The notes below the pieces were generated by a model. That model made no database searches. It saw only the letters and a list, made by a program, of their open reading frames with translations, and was not told the origin of the DNA. The translations under genes and the position numbers were made by a program. DNA of 12,629 bases from Planctomycetota bacterium (GTDB lineage Bacteria > Planctomycetota > Planctomycetia > Pirellulales > Lacipirellulaceae), in contig JAKEIB010000272.1 in NCBI GenBank assembly GCA_022614705.1, positions 1 through 12,629 of the forward strand, read 5' to 3'. The stretch's first letter is position 1. Every line of letters starts with the position of its first letter. Positions 5,931-11,516 of this stretch are shown in pieces.

Positions 5931-7271
5931 GGCGGGTGAAATCGTGGCGGTGAGCGTGCCGCGGTTGTCGTCGAGTTTGGCGGGCGAATCGTTGACGCGC
6001 AGATAGAGCGTGCCGCTGGCGGCGGGCGTGATCGTCGTGCCCAGGCCGATGTCGATGGGGTTGGCGAGCGTCGCGCCTTTCTTTGTGCTATCGATCGCGC
6101 CGAGCAACATGCCGAGTGGCCGGCCGTCGTGATAGTCGATCGTCACGCCGCCCGGCTCGCATGGCCACGGCTCGCCGTCGCGGGCGATTTCGTAGCGGCC
6201 GGTGGCGGCGATGCGATATGTTCTGCCCGCTTCGAGTCGCACGCCCGAGGATTGCCAACCGCGATCGGCCGCGATAGCGACTTGCACCGGCTTGGTCAGC
6301 GGCTGCCCGCGGCGGAAGTCGATGGCCATGCGTTCGAAGTCGTAGCCGTAGTCGAGTGTGGCGATATAGGCCTGCCACTCGGCTTGCATCTCGTTCCAAT
6401 GGCTGCGATACGCTTGGCGGAAGCGGTCGTTGAAGTCGGGCGCGGTGACGTTGTTTTGCAGTTTTCGAAACCGCGCGCGGTAGCGCGGGTGCGAATCGAG
6501 AAACTTCGTCGCGGCCCAGCACCAGGCGTACTGACTGTCGCCAAGCTGACGACGATTATCGATTTCGAGCACGGCGGCCAGTGGTTGCTCGAGTTGGTCG
6601 GAAAATGTGCGAATCAACTTGACGCGTCCCCACATCGGCACTTCGCCGCGACTGGTGGGCATCGTGCGCAGCGTGAGCTGCTTGTAACGCTCATCATAGC
6701 GATGCGTGCCAAACAACTCGGCGGTGCCTTCCATGTACCAACCGGGGCCACAGCCGCCGAGGAACGAGAGCATGAATACGTGCGTTCCTTCGTGCAGCAT
6801 GAGGTGGCGTTGGTAGTAGTCGCTGGGTTGCGAGTAGAGCCAGAACTCGCGGCCGACCGAGATGCCGTTGGGGAATTCTTCGTTGCCCGCGGGGACCAGA
6901 TCGAGTGCTTCAAACGGTTCGCGATTGCGGGCGGAGATGAGAAACCCCTGCACCTGCCAGTTGCGAAGCTTGTCTGCGCCCACGCCGAAGTACTCGGCCC
7001 ACTGCGGCACGGCCTGGTCGAACACCTTGGGCAGACGGTCGACTTCGGGCGAGCTCTTCACGTTGGTGTAGAGCACGAGGTACTTGCCGGTGAGCTTGCG
7101 AATGCCGGCGGCGCGGGCGCGCTCTTCATCGACAAGGCGCGGCTCGGGCATGTTTGCCAACGGCGTATCGGGGCGACGGGGGCGCGACGACTGTGCGAAC
7201 GCGAAATTGACGATCGCGAGGATCGCGAGTGCGCCGCCGAGGAACGACATTGCCGGCCGATTCCCGTTCAA
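5922..7271 (-). CDS. secreted gluzincin-like metallopeptidase with LecA-like tail
   Basis: A 449-residue exported protein; the signal peptide has a hydrophobic run at 9-24 and probable cleavage after Ala-Phe-Ala (26). The zinc motif is HEGTH (His160, Glu161, His164) and the likely third ligand is Glu185 in YMEGTAELFG, the gluzincin arrangement seen in DUF1570/peptidase-MA-like proteins of planctomycetes. Residues about 325-447 look like a separate beta-sandwich resembling the LecA/PA-IL galactose-binding lectin: GWQSSGV, AGRTYRIAATGRY, GMLLGAI, and a final TLYLRVNDSPAKLDDNRG. In the LecA calcium loop the equivalents of Asp100, Asn107 and Asn108 are Asp428, Asp435 and Asn436, while Thr104 is Lys432. 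The substrate is unknown, perhaps a glycoprotein or cell-wall component. The stop codon comes from a dispersed hairpin repeat. The peptidase call is fairly firm, the lectin likeness is an inference. Confidence 0.82.
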   Translation of the reverse strand: MNGNRPAMSFLGGALAILAIVNFAFAQSSRPRRPDTPLANMPEPRLVDEERARAAGIRKLTGKYLVLYTNVKSSPEVDRLPKVFDQAVPQWAEYFGVGADKLRNWQVQGFLISARNREPFEALDLVPAGNEEFPNGISVGREFWLYSQPSDYYQRHLMLHEGTHVFMLSFLGGCGPGWYMEGTAELFGTHRYDERYKQLTLRTMPTSRGEVPMWGRVKLIRTFSDQLEQPLAAVLEIDNRRQLGDSQYAWCWAATKFLDSHPRYRARFRKLQNNVTAPDFNDRFRQAYRSHWNEMQAEWQAYIATLDYGYDFERMAIDFRRGQPLTKPVQVAIAADRGWQSSGVRLEAGRTYRIAATGRYEIARDGEPWPCEPGGVTIDYHDGRPLGMLLGAIDSTKKGATLANPIDIGLGTTITPAASGTLYLRVNDSPAKLDDNRGTLTATISPAVR

Positions 7272-7303
7272 CTGTGATTGCTCTGTTGAAAAGAAATATG
7301 GGA

Positions 7304-7373
7304 CTCACGCAAAGGCGCGAAGCTCGCAAAGGGCGAACACAATGTTTTTGCGCTCGTTGCGCCTTTGCGTGAG
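7304..7373. repeat. CTCACGCAAAGGCGC inverted repeat
   Basis: A 70-base palindrome between the P-II stop and the peptidase start. The outer 15 bases, CTCACGCAAAGGCGC at 7304-7318 and the complement at 7359-7373, pair perfectly. The arms continue with the same purine-rich unit at 8-9-base spacing (GCAAAGGC, GCGAAGCTC, GCAAAG). From memory similar elements occur in many environmental bacterial genomes. A terminator-like or transcript-stabilising role is possible but unproven. Confidence 0.75.
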
Positions 7374-7391
7374 AATCGCTTGTTTCAGTGC

Positions 7392-7724
7392 TTAGGTACG
7401 CTGCGTCGCCACGTCGATCACGGCCTCGTAAGGCTGCGCCGAGAGAATGAAGATTTTTCCGTCGCCCATGCGGCCGGTGCGGGCAACGTCGACGATCTTG
7501 CGAGCGACGTCCTCGGCACGCGTGTCGTCGACCCAAACGGTGATCTCCACCTTCGGCAAAAATGTGCGCGCGTATTCGGTGTCGGCGTAGCGTTCGAGGT
7601 AGCTTTTCTGCTTGCCCATTCCCTTCACTTCGGCGACGCTCACCGCCTCGAGCGGCGCTCTTCGCAGGGCGTCGAGGATTTTCTCGACGAGGAACGGCTT
7701 CACGATGGCGATGATTTGTTTCAT
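7392..7724 (-). CDS. P-II family nitrogen/energy signal protein
   Basis: A 110-residue P-II protein, the usual length for this trimeric sensor of ATP/ADP and 2-oxoglutarate. The N-terminal MKQIIAIVKPFLVEKILDAL strand and helix match the family. The T-loop spans about 36-55 and has Gln39 (2-oxoglutarate/Mg-ATP contact) and Tyr51, the residue uridylylated in enterobacterial GlnB. The nucleotide site TGRMGDGKIFI is at 83-93. Unlike many P-II genes it is not next to amtB or glnA; its neighbours are a ferredoxin gene upstream on the same strand and a secreted peptidase gene downstream. Which target it controls cannot be told. Naming it glnB or glnK would be a guess. Confidence 0.94.
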   Translation of the reverse strand: MKQIIAIVKPFLVEKILDALRRAPLEAVSVAEVKGMGKQKSYLERYADTEYARTFLPKVEITVWVDDTRAEDVARKIVDVARTGRMGDGKIFILSAQPYEAVIDVATQRT

Positions 7725-7730
7725 GGGGGA

Positions 7731-7826
7731 AGCTCTAAGCTGTTAGCTCTTAGCTTTTAGCCAGAAGCAAAAGAGCCGGCGCCTGGTTTCTGGCTAATAG
7801 CTAACAGCTAAAAGCTAATAGCTTCT
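7731..7826. repeat. TTAGC-rich inverted repeat
   Basis: Two arms of about 38 bases (7731-7767 and 7788-7826) are imperfect complements, made of short variants of TTAGC: on the left AGCTCTAAGCTGTTAGCTCT and onward, on the right the complement of TAGCTATTAGCC. The loop is about 20 GC-richer bases. The element fills the spacer between ferredoxin and P-II, and the TAG stop of the ferredoxin gene (7825-7827) lies in its edge. Internal repetition lets the arms pair in several registers. Confidence 0.8.
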
Positions 7827-8238
7827 AACTAAAGAAATTCTCGCCGAACAAGTTCAGCTCCGGTCCGGTTTCGACTTCCATGTCGCCGAGGACACTCGTC
7901 CTGCACGCCAGGCGCATCGTGTTTTCGTTGCCAATAAACGCCATGCACGGCAGCGGATCGAAGCCCAGTGGCGTCACGGGCGTTGGCACCGGGCATCGGA
8001 AGCGGGCCTTTTCCATGATTCCCATTGGGCTGGCGTTTTCCATGCCCTTGGTGATCCGTACGCGGCACATTCCACACTGACCGAAGCCGTGGCAATTCAG
8101 GTAGCGGTTGACGCCGGCGCCGATGCCATTCAGGCCCTGGTAGAGGTTGACTCCCGCGTTAATCGCTTCCTTGCGGAGATTGGCGCCGTGGGGGACCTCG
8201 ATTTCCTTATTCTCTTTGGTGAACTTGACAAGCGGCAT
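7825..8238 (-). CDS. [2Fe-2S] ferredoxin
   Basis: A 137-residue soluble [2Fe-2S] ferredoxin, an electron carrier. The N-terminal beta-grasp strand pair (VKFTKENKEIEVPHGANLRK) leads to the cluster loop with Cys49, Cys55 and Cys58 (NCHGFGQCGMCRV). The fourth ligand is Cys112 in RLACRTSV. The Cys-x5-Cys-x2-Cys spacing resembles adrenodoxin-type proteins, but the last ligand comes 53 residues later instead of the usual 29-38, because of a Pro-rich insert (about 68-105) that holds two more cysteines, Cys82 and Cys98. The insert appears conserved-like, not degenerate, and I associate this form with planctomycetes from memory. The partner reductase is unknown. It may be cotranscribed with P-II downstream, although a large inverted repeat separates them. 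Confidence 0.9.
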   Translation of the reverse strand: MPLVKFTKENKEIEVPHGANLRKEAINAGVNLYQGLNGIGAGVNRYLNCHGFGQCGMCRVRITKGMENASPMGIMEKARFRCPVPTPVTPLGFDPLPCMAFIGNENTMRLACRTSVLGDMEVETGPELNLFGENFFS

Positions 8239-8422
8239 GTCGATCGACCGTAATTGTGGGGCTTGGTGCGGAAAGTGTTCGATAAAGACGATAGTTTAAT
8301 TTACCGCGCCGAACGACGCGCGCAAAGACGGCAGCTAGCCGCGATGCTACGCACCGCAGGACCGGCGACGCGTGGCGTCGCGGCGATTGGGTGATCGCTC
8401 ATCTTTTAAACGGACTACCGAC

Positions 8423-8689
8423 GTGGACAAAAAATACTCGAAGTACCAGCAGAATATCATCAAGAACTACTACGAGAACCGCGAGTCGATCTCATTACAG
8501 CGGCTCAGCGAGCTCGTCACGGAGCTGTATCTAGCCCAGGGAAAAGGCCGCCAGAAGCAGTGGAAGTACATCGTCGGCGCGCTCGAGAAACTTGGACTGC
8601 CCGAGGAGCGGATCGAGCACCTGCGGAAGAAGGACGACCCGCGGTTGTTGGCCGAGCTAGTTGAGGAATTGATGGCGAAGGGGAAGTAG
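8423..8689 (+). CDS. small conserved-looking hypothetical protein
   Basis: A soluble 88-residue protein of unknown function, predicted all-helical and highly charged. It starts VDKKYSKYQQNIIKNYYENR, continues with two helices (SLQRLSELVTELYLAQ and QWKYIVGALEKLGL) and ends in an Arg/Lys/Glu-rich helix. I chose GTG at 8423 because the extra 17 residues of the longer frame (GTG at 8372) have the look of untranslated leader; that stretch includes a 6-bp GC hairpin at 8365-8381. I have a vague memory of similar proteins in planctomycetes, but no function. It is divergent from the ferredoxin gene (the 184-base spacer holds nothing else I can name) and lies upstream of thyA on the same strand. Confidence 0.72.
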   Translation: MDKKYSKYQQNIIKNYYENRESISLQRLSELVTELYLAQGKGRQKQWKYIVGALEKLGLPEERIEHLRKKDDPRLLAELVEELMAKGK

Positions 8690-8747
8690 GCCCACCTTGC
8701 CGAGACGGACGCTCTTAAGCGCAGCCCCGCGAGCCAGCTTATTACGT

Positions 8748-8776
8748 CGCTTGCGGTTTAGCTAAGCCGCAAGCGG
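8748..8776. repeat. palindromic pair of the CCGCTTGCGG element
   Basis: Two copies of the element seen before glyA and the hydrolase gene, placed head to head: CGCTTGCGGTTTAGC at 8748-8762 and GCTAAGCCGCAAGCGG at 8761-8776. They form a nearly perfect palindrome (one G-U or mismatch) centred on TAGCTA. It lies 58 bases before the thyA start and could be the end hairpin of the small upstream gene or part of the thyA leader. Confidence 0.8.
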
Positions 8777-8834
8777 TGACCATCGCAACTAGCGGCTCCC
8801 TAGGACTTCAACTTTGTTCTAGAATGAAGGCGCC

Positions 8835-9629
8835 ATGCGACAGTATCTCGATCTCATGCAGCGAATTATCGATGAAGGCGCGCCCAAGCGCGATCGCACG
8901 GGCACGGGTACGCGCAGCATTTTCGGGCACCAGATGCGGTTCGACCTGGCCGAAGGCTTTCCGCTGGTGACGACCAAGAAGCTGCACCTCAAGAGCATCA
9001 TTTACGAATTGCTGTGGTTTCTGCGCGGCGAAACGAACGTGCGCTATCTGAAAGAACACGGCGTATCGATCTGGAACGAATGGGCCGATGTCGAGGGCGA
9101 GCTGGGACCGGTATACGGTTACCAATGGCGGTCGTGGCCGGGTCGCGATGGGGAGACCATCGATCAAATCAGCGAGGTGATCGAACAGATTCGAACGATC
9201 CCCGACTCGCGTCGGCTAATTGTGAGCGCGTGGAACGTGGGCGACGTGCCGCGGATGGCGTTGCCGCCGTGCCACTTGTTGTTTCAGTTCTACGTGGCGG
9301 ACGGTCGTCTGTCGTGCCAAATGTATCAGCGCAGCGCCGACGTTTTTCTTGGCGTGCCGTTCAATATCGCGTCTTACGCGCTGCTGACGATGATGGTCGC
9401 GCAAGTGACAGGCCTCGCGCCGGGCGATTTCGTGCACACGCTGGGCGACGCGCACTTGTACGACAATCATCTGGAGCAGGCCGAGCTGCAGCTCTCGCGC
9501 GAGCCGCGGCCGCTGCCGACGCTGTGGATCGACCCGAGCGTGCGCTCGATTTTCGATTTCGAATACGAGCACTTTCGGCTGGAGAATTATCAGCCGCATC
9601 CGCATATTCCGGCGCCGGTGGCGGTGTAG
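8835..9629 (+). CDS. thyA: thymidylate synthase
   Basis: ThyA methylates dUMP to dTMP with 5,10-methylene-tetrahydrofolate, releasing dihydrofolate. The 264-residue length equals that of the Escherichia coli enzyme. The catalytic cysteine is Cys146 in ALPPCHLLFQFYV. Other conserved parts are Arg21 in KRDRTGTGT, Glu58 and Trp61 in YELLWFLRG, Arg126-Arg127 for phosphate binding, Asp169 and Asn177 in RSADVFLGVPFNIASY, and the C-terminal HPHIPAPVAV. Start at ATG 8835, with a weak AAGG four bases upstream. It is followed on the same strand by folA, which recycles the dihydrofolate produced, and the spacer contains a perfect 23-base inverted repeat. Confidence 0.98.
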   Translation: MRQYLDLMQRIIDEGAPKRDRTGTGTRSIFGHQMRFDLAEGFPLVTTKKLHLKSIIYELLWFLRGETNVRYLKEHGVSIWNEWADVEGELGPVYGYQWRSWPGRDGETIDQISEVIEQIRTIPDSRRLIVSAWNVGDVPRMALPPCHLLFQFYVADGRLSCQMYQRSADVFLGVPFNIASYALLTMMVAQVTGLAPGDFVHTLGDAHLYDNHLEQAELQLSREPRPLPTLWIDPSVRSIFDFEYEHFRLENYQPHPHIPAPVAV

Positions 9630-9638
9630 CGCCGAAAG

Positions 9639-9711
9639 ATTTTGAACAGGAGGAAACAGAGAAAACGGAGTTTCAAAGTCTCTGTTCCCTCTGTTTCCTC
9701 CTGTTCAAAAT
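9639..9711. repeat. perfect 23-base inverted repeat between thyA and folA
   Basis: The arms at 9639-9661 and 9689-9711 are perfect complements of 23 bases; the left one begins ATTTTGAACAGGAGGAAACA. Inside, the arms continue less exactly. The purine-rich strand has a 9-base period (GAGGAAACA, GAGAAAACG, GAG), as in the element at 4341-4498. It starts 9 bases behind the thyA stop. The run of T in the right-hand complement is not a classical terminator tail on the thyA strand, where the stem is followed by AAAATAG, so termination is uncertain. Confidence 0.85.
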
Positions 9712-9778
9712 AGAGCTCCAAAATGGAATCACGTTGTCGTCTTTGTTTCGCAGTTTGCAGTGAATTGCCGGTTGAACC

Positions 9779-10279
9779 ATGCGTGTTTCGATCATCGCCG
9801 CTGTTGCCGAGAACGGCGTGATTGGCCGGAGTGGCGCGTTGCCTTGGCGACTGTCGAACGACCTGCGGCGATTCAAAGAGCTTACGATGGGACACACGAT
9901 CATCATGGGCCGGCGAACGTGGGAATCGATCGGCCGGCCGCTGCCGGGGCGGCGAATGGTCGTGGTTTCGCGGCAGCCCAATTTCCATGTGGATACCGCA
10001 GACGTGTGCGTCGCGACATCGCTCGACGAAGCGCTGCAAGTCGCCGAAGCGGCCGGCGACGATGAAGCGTTCATCATCGGCGGCGCGGAGCTTTATCAAG
10101 CCGCGTTGTCCCATGCAAAACGGTTGTATCTCACGCGAGTCCATGCCGATGTAACCGGCGACACGTTTTTTCCAACTGTTTCTTGGGACGACTGGCGACT
10201 CGTCGAAACGCTCGACAGTGACGCGGATGGCAAGAACGAGCATCCACACACGTTCCAAATATATGAACGCGTCGCCTGA
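9779..10279 (+). CDS. folA: dihydrofolate reductase
   Basis: FolA reduces dihydrofolate to tetrahydrofolate with NADPH, closing the cycle with ThyA and GlyA. The protein has 166 residues, a normal length. The N-terminal VSIIAAVAENGVIGRSGALP segment carries the Met20-type loop, followed by Trp23 and the catalytic acid Asp28 in LPWRLSNDLRRFK. The NADPH-binding parts are HTIIMGRRTWESIG (39-52) and IIGGAELY. Start at ATG 9779. It is 149 bases behind thyA and 49 bases ahead of tag on the same strand, so a thyA-folA-tag transcript is plausible if the inverted repeat does not stop it. Confidence 0.97.
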   Translation: MRVSIIAAVAENGVIGRSGALPWRLSNDLRRFKELTMGHTIIMGRRTWESIGRPLPGRRMVVVSRQPNFHVDTADVCVATSLDEALQVAEAAGDDEAFIIGGAELYQAALSHAKRLYLTRVHADVTGDTFFPTVSWDDWRLVETLDSDADGKNEHPHTFQIYERVA

Positions 10280-10287
10280 CCAATTTA

Positions 10288-10317
10288 CTTCGTATCCTTC
10301 GTGCCTTCGTGGTTAAA
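10288..10317. repeat. CTTCGTGG half-element between folA and tag
   Basis: Nine bases behind the folA stop, three tandem variants of CTTCGTATC, CTTCGTGC and CTTCGTGG are followed by TTAAA. On the other strand this reads ACCACGAAGGCACGAAGG, a purine-rich 8-9-base period as in the elements at 4341, 7304 and 9639. Only one arm is present, so it cannot form a long hairpin here. Confidence 0.65.
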
Positions 10318-10328
10318 CAAAATCCAAG

Positions 10329-10916
10329 ATGACGAAAAAGTCAGTTGATCGTTGCAATTGGGGCCCTCGCGGCGGCGAGCTGATGACGGCGTACCACGAC
10401 GAGGAATGGGGCGTGCCGGTGCACGACGACCACCGGCAATTCGAGTTTCTCACGCTGGAGAGCGCGCAGGCCGGGTTGAGTTGGTTGGTAGTGCTGCGAA
10501 AACGTGAGGCGTATCGCTGCGCGTTCGCGGAGTTCGATCCGGAAAAGGTTGCACGGTTCACCGAGAAGCGAATCGAAAAGCTGCTGGCCGACCCGGGCAT
10601 CATCCGCAACCGGCTCAAAATCGCGGCCGCGATAACGAACGCGCGCCGCTTTCTAGAAGTGCAGGAGGAATTCGGCACATTCGACAAATACATCTGGTCG
10701 TTCGTCGGTGGCCGGCCGATTCAGAACCGCCTCGAGCGCATGAAAGACCTTCCCGCGACATCGAAAGAATCCGACGCCCTCAGCAAAGACCTCAAACAGC
10801 GCGGCTTCAAATTCGTCGGCAGCACAATCGTTTACGCCCACATGCAGGCCGTCGGCATGGTGAACGACCATCTCGTGACGTGCTTTCGGCACAAGGCGTG
10901 CGCGAAGTTGAAATGA
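10329..10916 (+). CDS. tag: DNA-3-methyladenine glycosylase I
   Basis: Tag removes 3-methyladenine from alkylated DNA, the first step of base-excision repair. The 195-residue protein has the Tag zinc-ligand set: Cys9 in DRCNWG, His23 in AYHDEEWG, and His181 and Cys185 in NDHLVTCF. The base-recognition part FLTLESAQAGLSWLVVLRKR contains Glu44 and Trp52, which correspond to Glu38 and Trp46 of the Escherichia coli enzyme. The helix-hairpin-helix-like core follows. Start at ATG 10329, without a clear Shine-Dalgarno. It is third in the thyA-folA-tag row and ends 7 bases from the stop of the convergent toxin gene. Confidence 0.96.
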   Translation: MTKKSVDRCNWGPRGGELMTAYHDEEWGVPVHDDHRQFEFLTLESAQAGLSWLVVLRKREAYRCAFAEFDPEKVARFTEKRIEKLLADPGIIRNRLKIAAAITNARRFLEVQEEFGTFDKYIWSFVGGRPIQNRLERMKDLPATSKESDALSKDLKQRGFKFVGSTIVYAHMQAVGMVNDHLVTCFRHKACAKLK

Positions 10917-10923
10917 TAACGCG

Positions 10924-11214
10924 TCACATTCTGCGCAGGGTTAGTCGTATTACGTGGACTTGCCGATCTTCTGGCCAGACTTCATAGGTGATTGCAATGC
11001 GCATCGGTGAACTTGCGAGAGGAACAGCGATGATCCTCGCATCAAGGTCTGCGCGGTATTGCCCTTTGCTTCCGGGATCCTCGGCCAAGTGTTTATCAAC
11101 CCAATTAGCCGTCTCAGTGAGAATCGCGCGCATTTGCTCATCACCGGCGATCCATTGGCCAATAAAACCAGCCTCGACATCCTTGTCCCAAACAACGGTG
11201 TAACGCGTTATTAT
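10924..11214 (-). CDS. RelE/ParE-like toxin, start codon ATA or lost
   Basis: A 96-residue basic-tailed protein with the pattern of RelE/ParE-superfamily toxins: an N-terminal TRYTVVWDKD strand, helices with DEQMRAILTETANWVDKHLA, then strands holding the AVPLASSPMRIAITYEV and RQVHVIRLTLRR segments. RelE-type toxins cut mRNA at the ribosome and ParE types poison gyrase; which one applies cannot be told. The frame overlaps the antitoxin stop by four bases. No ATG, GTG or TTG exists near the overlap. At the expected place stands ATA (11212-11214), preceded by AAGAAGG with a 7-base spacer. The only normal start in frame is a GTG at 11349, which would add 45 residues read out of frame through the antitoxin gene. 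Either ATA is used weakly or the toxin is silenced by an ATG-to-ATA change. It is convergent with tag. Confidence 0.68.
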   Translation of the reverse strand: MITRYTVVWDKDVEAGFIGQWIAGDEQMRAILTETANWVDKHLAEDPGSKGQYRADLDARIIAVPLASSPMRIAITYEVWPEDRQVHVIRLTLRRM

Positions 11215-11492
11215 TGGGCAGCCTTCTTGGCGGCCAAAGCGGCTTGTTCCAGCAGCTGCGACGTCGTGATGCCGCCGCGTCGCCCAAGCGCTTGTCGCAC
11301 TTGATCCATATGTTGATTCAGATCGAGATGCGCCTCTGCATAAGTCCACGCTTCGTGATCTTTCGGCGAAAGCACAAAGGCCAAAATGTTCCCCTGCACA
11401 TCGCGAACTTCGACTCCGCCTTCGCCGACCTGCTTCAGTAAATGTTCGATCGACAGACCGGCCGTTTCGGCGTTCAGAATAAACGTAGTCAT
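11211..11492 (-). CDS. putative antitoxin of a type II toxin-antitoxin pair
   Basis: A 93-residue protein directly upstream of the toxin-like gene. Residues 8-34 (TAGLSIEHLLKQVGEGGVEV and the next strand GNILAFVLSP) resemble the small alpha/beta DNA-binding fold of Phd/YefM antitoxins. The C-terminal part is helical and Ala/Lys-rich, as expected for a toxin-binding tail. I chose ATG 11492, not the frame's first start at 11516, because a clear GGGAG lies 7 bases before it. Such antitoxins bind and block the toxin and repress their own promoter. The start lies 24 bases behind the epmA stop, so it may be read from the epmA transcript. The family assignment is an inference from pattern and position. 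Confidence 0.7.
   Translation of the reverse strand: MTTFILNAETAGLSIEHLLKQVGEGGVEVRDVQGNILAFVLSPKDHEAWTYAEAHLDLNQHMDQVRQALGRRGGITTSQLLEQAALAAKKAAQ
11222..11228 (-). promoter_or_regulatory. Shine-Dalgarno-like AAGAAGG before toxin
   Basis: Inside the last codons of the antitoxin gene (Lys-Lys-Ala), AAGAAGG lies 7 bases before the ATA at 11212-11214. This is the proper distance for a ribosome-binding site and supports initiation at that position, now or in the recent past. Confidence 0.5.
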
Positions 11493-11499
11493 GGTTTTA

Positions 11500-11504
11500 C
11501 TCCC
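11500..11504 (-). promoter_or_regulatory. Shine-Dalgarno GGGAG before antitoxin
   Basis: GGGAG is 7 bases before the ATG at 11492 and decides the antitoxin start. It is the clearest ribosome-binding site in the window; most other genes here have none, which fits a separately acquired module. Confidence 0.7.
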
Positions 11505-11516
11505 GGATCGGATCAA

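Noticed and set aside
6129..7277. Plus-strand open frame of 382 codons opposite the metallopeptidase gene
   Set aside because: The minus strand carries the signal peptide and the HEGTH zinc motif; the plus-strand translation is a low-complexity mirror of it.
7392..7724. Naming the P-II gene glnB or glnK
   Set aside because: No amtB or glnA neighbour and no decisive residue difference is visible, so only the family name is supported.
10924..11349. Longer toxin with a GTG start at 11349
   Set aside because: The added 45 residues read out of frame through the antitoxin gene and look like a shadow translation; the likely start is at the gene overlap.
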